64,000 nt of DNA from Heliocidaris tuberculata (taxonomy: Eukaryota > Echinodermata > Echinoidea > Camarodonta > Echinometridae): contig CM046842.1 in NCBI GenBank assembly GCA_025618425.1, positions 32,191,885 through 32,255,884 on the forward strand, given 5' to 3'. Positions 59,050 to 64,000 of this stretch are shown one piece after another. The notes beneath the pieces were generated by a model. That model saw only the letters and a program-made list of their open reading frames with translations. It made no database searches and was not told the DNA's origin. How positions within the stretch are numbered: the stretch's first letter is position 1; each line of letters opens with the position of its first letter. The translations under genes were made by a program, and so were the position numbers.

Positions 59050-59290
59050 GTTTAAAGGGTACCAATCACCAAAAAGTATTTTACTCCGTATGTTAGAGGT
59101 TCCGTGTCATTCTACTATATTCAAAATAAGGGCTTCTAATATCACTTCTATAAAGAGATATTACAAGTTTAATTATACTCTCTATAAGCATAAAAGCAAC
59201 TCATGAGTATACTACTCAACGCACCAGTACGCGCTCGCCAAGATAAGGGCTCGCGCGGAACCCAACTCTGATGTTCGGTTCCGTGCAACA
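59050..59290 (+). mobile_element. Dispersed repeat with GGAACC hairpin end, copy 2
   Basis: GGTTTAAAGGGTACCAATCACC to CGCGGAACCC...GGTTCCGTG. Inverse match to 8712-9008. Confidence 0.65.
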
Positions 59291-59600
59291 CCTTAATGTT
59301 ATCCTTTATTTCTTTAATACTCTTAAACTGTTGACCTATATAATTTCAGCGATAAACAAATTATCTTTTCAGGTGGATGGTACACTTCAAGTCCTGCATA
59401 AGTGCATAGATTTAATCCACCAATATATTAATCGCCAAATGTTAACTTAGTTATCCTGTAAACATTCCAATTTTTTTTTTAACTCCTAGTAAAGAAAATA
59501 TACTTTCTCATTTTCATTTCATGACAAAATTATTTTTCTTTGTTTACTTCGCTAAAAAATTACAGTAACTTATAAGGAACTAAAGGATTAACACTTGGCC

Positions 59601-59905
59601 CAGTGGCGGATTTAGGGGGGGCATATCCGGCCCGTGCCCCCCCCCCCCCCTTGGAAGAAAAGTATGCATTGTGACCCCCCTTTTTTTTTATTGTGCCCCC
59701 CTTTCAGAACGAAAAACTTTTTTCTTTGCTTGTCAGAGAATTATGGAGGGCATTGGAGCCCCATAACACCCCACCCCCCTAAGCGAATTTTGGAGGGCTG
59801 GCAATTTTTTTTTATCGCCATCCCCCCCCCCCTTTTTCCAAAAGTTGACAAACCTGCATTTGTGTGCACCCCCCCCCCCCCTATACAAAATCCTGGATCA
59901 TCCCC
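59601..59905. mobile_element. hAT-type poly-C MITE, third copy
   Basis: CAGTGGCGGATTTAGG start, blocks TTGTCAGAGAATTATGGAGG and GCGAATTTTGGAGGGCTGGC, end ATCCTGGATCATCC. No clean target duplication. 59906-60840 shows no gene. Confidence 0.65.
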
Positions 59906-60846
59906 TGACTAGGCCTGTCATAAATCGGTGGACTAAGCAAGGTCTAATAAAATTAATTTCTAGTTTCTCATCCCTCCTTCCTTTTTACAGGTGCCTCAAT
60001 GTTTTTTTCCTTCATATTTTTGTACATGTATATGAAATGAAATAGAAAAAGAATATCAGGACATCTAGAAAATGAAGCAATAAAAATGATCAGTATATTG
60101 CTGTTTCCCCTTGTTTTGAGTCCCTGAAGTGCATATACATGTACAATGAAATTAAATTGCAAAAAATATGTTGAAATAGACATAACATTTTTATAAATGT
60201 ACCAGAAACACATCAAATATTAAACATCATGGAACCCCCTCCCCATTTTCAGAAAAATCTGGACGAAAAACTAGGAATCAATTTGGCTTGGCCTAAGCCT
60301 GGGGGCCCTAAGACCTTTTCGAGAATGCAGGCCTTTGGATTTACATGTATATGACATAGAATCATGTCCGAAACAGTGACATGATAGAAAATGTGCACTG
60401 GAGGCCATGATGTTATGCCTTTTTGCTAGGCACACAATTGCGATTTATTCGATGAATTCATCTGAAACTGAATCATTTCAGAACAGAGAACTTGATAGAA
60501 GACATACAGTGTACATGTATATGTTACAATACACATAGACAGCGTTAAGCTGAGAGATGTACAAATACATATCTATGTAGGACAGTTAATAATAAAAATT
60601 ATCTTTCACAAATAATTCCCCCTCCAACAATAACCATATAGTTATATTTGTACAAATGGCAGCCTTAACGGGCTGTTTTGGCCAAGAAAGGAAAAAATGC
60701 AATTAGAGCTTCGTAGTAGTACCATCTCTGTGGAAGTCCATTACAAGTGCTACAAGGTTGATTATTGTTAGACCTACTGCTGAGATGTTTTCTTAGAAGT
60801 CTGACGTGGGGGTAACAATTTTGCTTTCTGAAAAGAATCAGACATC

Positions 60847-60988
60847 TGGGGGCCACGTTTCATAAAACTTGTCATCAATGACAAGTTGCAATACCTGTTA
60901 TAAGCTACTGAAATCCTTGCATCTGATTGGCTGAGAGCAAATTTGTCAGTGAAAATCACCGACAAGACACTTGATGAAATACCCCCCA
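60847..60988. mobile_element. Family A MITE
   Basis: GGCCACGTTTCATAAAACTTG to GATGAAATACCCCCC, central ATCTGATTGGCTGAGAGC; CTG and CAG flanks. Confidence 0.75.
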
Positions 60989-61048
60989 GGGAAAGGAATT
61001 ACAGAGTTACCTCTCTGAAGGCCAGGGTTACTTTACTTCATATCCTGA

Positions 61049-61212
61049 GGGGGGGGGGGGGGGGGGGGGGGGGGGCGAGGCATTTCATCAAGTGTCTTGT
61101 CAGTGATTTTTACTGACAAATTTGCTCTCAGCCAATCAGAAGCAAGGATTTCAGTAGCTTATAACAGTTATTGTAAATTGTCAGTGAAAGCAAGTTTCAT
61201 GAAACAGGGCCC
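61049..61212. mobile_element. Family A MITE with a 27-base G run at its end
   Basis: G run at 61049-61075, then GAGGCATTTCATCAAGTG to TTTCATGAAACAGGGCCC with central CAGCCAATCAGAAGCAAGG. Same arrangement as the 44-G run at 46107. Confidence 0.75.
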
Positions 61213-61251
61213 ATGGTGATCAAAGCGTAATAAACACTGATCAAGCCAGGT

Positions 61252-61451
61252 ACTGTAAAACCAGAAGCTTTTGCGAATTTCGTAAGTCGTCGAGATTCGC
61301 GAAAGTTTCATGGTGCGAAATAATCAAATCACAACTGAAACAGCATAAAATGATAATGATTGCAATTCGCGAAAGTTTCGTGCAGCAAAATTGGCTGTCA
61401 TTAACAATTCGCGAAAGTTTTATGTCGCAAATGTTTCTAGTTTTTACAGTT
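61252..61451. mobile_element. TTTCGCGAA-family MITE, best preserved
   Basis: TACTGTAAAACCAGAAGC to the complement of AACTGTAAAAACTAGAAAC, with several ATTCGCGAAAGTTTC units. Tc1/mariner-like ends. Confidence 0.72.
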
Positions 61452-61489
61452 ACTATATTACTAGAAACAGTTAATACTGCGGACCAAAT

Positions 61490-61710
61490 TTTGGGATGCC
61501 ACACATGCGTGTAGTCCCATCCATCCATATTTATGTGCTGTGCTTTTACTATTTGTGATTTTTAGTAAGATCCACTTACTTCCCTATCACTTTGATGATT
61601 CCAAAAGCTAACAATACATAATGCTTCTTACATGTTCTACAAAATCAACCAGTCCCAGTAAATCCTAGACAGGTTTCTTTCATGGTGCAATTGCAGGACC
61701 ATGATTAACT
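61490..61710 (-). mobile_element. Family B element, truncated inverse copy
   Basis: GTGTAGTCCCATCCATCC, TTTGATGATTCC and AGACAGGTTTCTTTCATGGTGC follow the inverse family B order. Confidence 0.55.
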
Positions 61711-62158
61711 TTAATTCCTTTACCTCAACCTTTAAGTTAACAGCTTTTATTATAGACATCCATTCTTTCAGTGCAGAGCCAGACATATATACTTCGTTAA
61801 CACTGTCGCCAGAGTTCAAAGTTGTGACAAGGTTATGAAAACAATAGCCATTAGACATATTTGGAACATGTGATAGCAAGTGACAAAGTAACTACATGTA
61901 AATGCGTCCCCAAAGTATTACAAGTACATTTGATTTTCTCCAATAATATTTCTTGTACGAATTCCCTGACTTCAAAGAGATATAAATGATTATAATTACA
62001 CAAAACTCATGCTTCTTGGTGTATGAAGACTATATTTCCCATCTTAGTTTTAATTAAGTAGGAATAGTGCTGTAGTTCACAATCCAAAATCTTGTTCTGG
62101 TCTGGCTCGCTAACTTCTAAAACCCCTTACTGGTTTCTAGACTGGTCCAGTGACTTGT

Positions 62159-62380
62159 TAACCCTTTTGAGACAACTGACAACATTTTGTGGTTTGGCTC
62201 AATAACTTTTGATTCAGAGCTCTAAAAATTATACAAGATGCATGAGTAGAAAGTGCATAAATTTCTGCATACACTATGTCCCTTTTTGTTGCATGACCAT
62301 ATTGTGTTTGATGCCAGGAATTTTAAAAGAGAGAATAAGCTTTAAATTCCTTAAATTGGCAACACCTTGAGAGGTCAGTG
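62159..62380 (-). mobile_element. Family C element, truncated inverse copy
   Basis: TTAACCCTTTTGAGACAACTG, then ACATTTTGTGGTTTGGC and AAATTGGCAACACCTTGAGAGG. The far end is missing. Confidence 0.7.
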
Positions 62381-62671
62381 AACATGATTTATGTTTTAAT
62401 CTGGTTTGTGTCTGGCTCAGCTCCAAACCTCCAGTCTGGCGACTCTAAGATTGGTTTGGATTCTGAGAGCTACAGTGCACTAAATGTGGTGCTTCAAAAA
62501 AGAAGAAAAAAGAAAGTATTATGTACTGAAATACATACACAGTCCAGTGGTATCCTTCATCAAATTTTTAAAAGGTTATCTCAAGTTCTGGCAAAGGCAG
62601 AAAAGAAATCATCACAGAATCAAATGAAATTTGCACTGAATTAAATTGGATTCGGTCCATGGTGTCTGTAG

Positions 62672-63012
62672 GCTGATAAGATAGGATTTGGGAACCAGTC
62701 TAACATCAGAGAGGTATCAAATCACATCAGTACCAGTCCGTAGCATATTAACTCAATGTACTAGCAAGGCTGATACAGCAGGGTTTGGGAACCAGTCTAA
62801 CATCAGAGTGGTATCAAATCACATCAGTACCAGTCCGTAGCATATTAACTCAATGTACTAGCAAGGCTGATACAGCAGGGTTTGGGAACCAGTGTAACAT
62901 CAGAGTGGTATGAAATCACATCAGTACCAGTCCGTAGCATATTAACTCAATGTACTAGCAAGGCTGATACAGCAGGGTTTGGGAACCAGTCTTACATCAG
63001 AGTGGTATCATT
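62672..63012 (+). repeat. 97-bp tandem repeat, about 3.5 copies
   Basis: Units start GCTGATA at 62672, 62769, 62866 and 62963; the last three are nearly identical. Common core GGTTTGGGAACCAGTCTAAC. Confidence 0.93.
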
Positions 63013-63387
63013 AATCAGAGTGGTCCACGAGGGGTTTTAACATGTTAACAGCCACAGGTGTTTCGATTTTGAAATGACCGGTTTGAAGATCAGCGAAAGG
63101 TTACGATTTCATAAATAATAATTTTTAACCAAAATCATTTATAAACTTTAGTCATAAAAATTTGTTGGAAAATGCTTCAAAATATGGCTGAGACTGCCCC
63201 ATAGAGCTTCTAAGAAACACAGAGCTTCCAGTGCCCTCAAGTGGGCACTGGACTCTGACTGCAAGGTACTCTGCACTTTGCACACATCAGCTAATACTCC
63301 TTCCCAGTTGCGATTTTATGTGCTTGAATTTTTTTAAGTGGACAATCATGGTGGTATCAAATTTCATCAAATTCTGTACATGGTATC

Positions 63388-64000
63388 TACTCTTCAATGT
63401 ACTCCCAAGGCTGTTGGAGAAGTGTTTGGGAACCAGTCTGACATCTGCTTCGTACCGCTTTACGTCCTTTTCAGTTTGTGGCATGTCTACTCTTCAATGT
63501 TGATCAATAGCATCATTTCCTAAATTTCAGTGTTCTTCCATGACTTACAAATTAAGGTTTGGCACCTAGTCTTACATGTGCGTATGTAGATACATGTACA
63601 TCCATCAGTGGTGAAAGTCGTGATCCAATATCATTTCTTTGAAATACAGTCCATCTCCACTGGTCTTTTCTCTTTCAAGTGTCTCTAATTCATCACAAAA
63701 GGTTCAAGAACGAGTCAAAATCCATTACCAGCACAGAGTGTAATCCCATCTCTCTTTTTATAAACATGTACATCTCCAATGGTTTATCCACTTTCCAGTG
63801 TCACTCTCACTAAATTGCTAAAGGGTTTGGTAGCCAGTGCATAAATGTCATAAACAAAGATTGGTATCCCATCTCACTTCCAAGAGGAGTGCAGCTCCAA
63901 TGGTTTATTCACTTTCAAGTGTCTCTCATTGAGTTGCTCAAGGGTTTGGTAACCAGTCAATATTAAACTGTCATAAACAAAGACTGGTACCCCATCTCAC
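63388..64000 (+). repeat. Degenerate continuation of the GGTTTGG-N-ACCAGT array, cut by window end
   Basis: The core recurs at about 63424 (GTTTGGGAACCAGTCTGAC), 63826 (GGTTTGGTAGCCAGTG) and 63946 (GGTTTGGTAACCAGTC). The last two belong to about 119-bp units with CCAATGGTTTAT and CATAAACAAAGA. No coding sequence seen. Confidence 0.7.

Noticed and set aside
62378..62644. 88-codon frame with a Lys-rich segment, preceded by an acceptor-like CTGGCTCAG
   Set aside because: Starts inside a transposon remnant, no family resemblance; kept as a weak possibility only.
62672..63012. CRISPR-like array
   Set aside because: Units are contiguous 97-bp tandem copies without unique spacers, in eukaryotic DNA.

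Overview
The window is animal nuclear DNA. Three multi-exon genes with GT-AG introns are embedded in sequence that is mostly non-coding, AT-rich and packed with short non-autonomous transposons. The organism looks like a marine deuterostome invertebrate, most probably an echinoderm of sea-urchin type. This rests on a single invertebrate-style USP44/49 gene, frequent TACATGTA and AGATCT motifs, tRNA-derived SINEs, and palindromic repeats ending in GGGCCC. Species identity is an inference; no rRNA or mitochondrial marker is present.

Layout. (1) 1-7160, minus strand: 5' half of PINX1 (G-patch telomerase/nucleolar regulator), four coding exons, running off the left edge. Its 5.7 kb first intron holds a Mutator-like element, an inverted-repeat element and a 1.35 kb hAT-like element containing a second, poly-C element. 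(2) 7161-7650: a 490 bp head-to-head intergenic region with two CCAAT boxes and a TTTAAA box, probably a bidirectional promoter. (3) 7651-22821, plus strand: complete PLK1, 12 coding exons, 580 aa. Intron 7 carries repeated copies of the end of exon 7; intron 11 carries a 2.1 kb hAT-like element. (4) 22822-37768: about 15 kb with no gene I can support, made of nested MITEs, a 377 bp hairpin element, trinucleotide repeats and SINEs. (5) 37769-51426, minus strand: complete USP44/49 deubiquitinase, 12 coding exons, 699 aa, convergent with PLK1. Its introns hold a 27-bp minisatellite, a decayed copy of exon 9, a 44-base G run and nested elements. (6) 51427-64000: no supported gene; SINE, hAT-like poly-C elements, homopolymer-rich debris and a tandem array cut by the right edge.

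How the genes relate: PLK1 drives mitotic entry, spindle assembly and mitotic exit, USP44-type enzymes act on the spindle checkpoint and histone H2B in vertebrates, and PINX1 acts on telomerase and in nucleoli and has been linked to mitotic chromosomes. The cluster is thus themed on the cell cycle, but only the PINX1/PLK1 shared promoter is directly suggested by the DNA.

I found no previously undescribed protein system. The unusual content is structural: exact target-site duplications that date nested transposons, families inserted into one another at identical sites, partial exon duplications beside two conserved exons, and very long G/C homopolymers. Exon boundaries were derived by eye from reading frame, splice consensus and family similarity; every junction given is phase-consistent.
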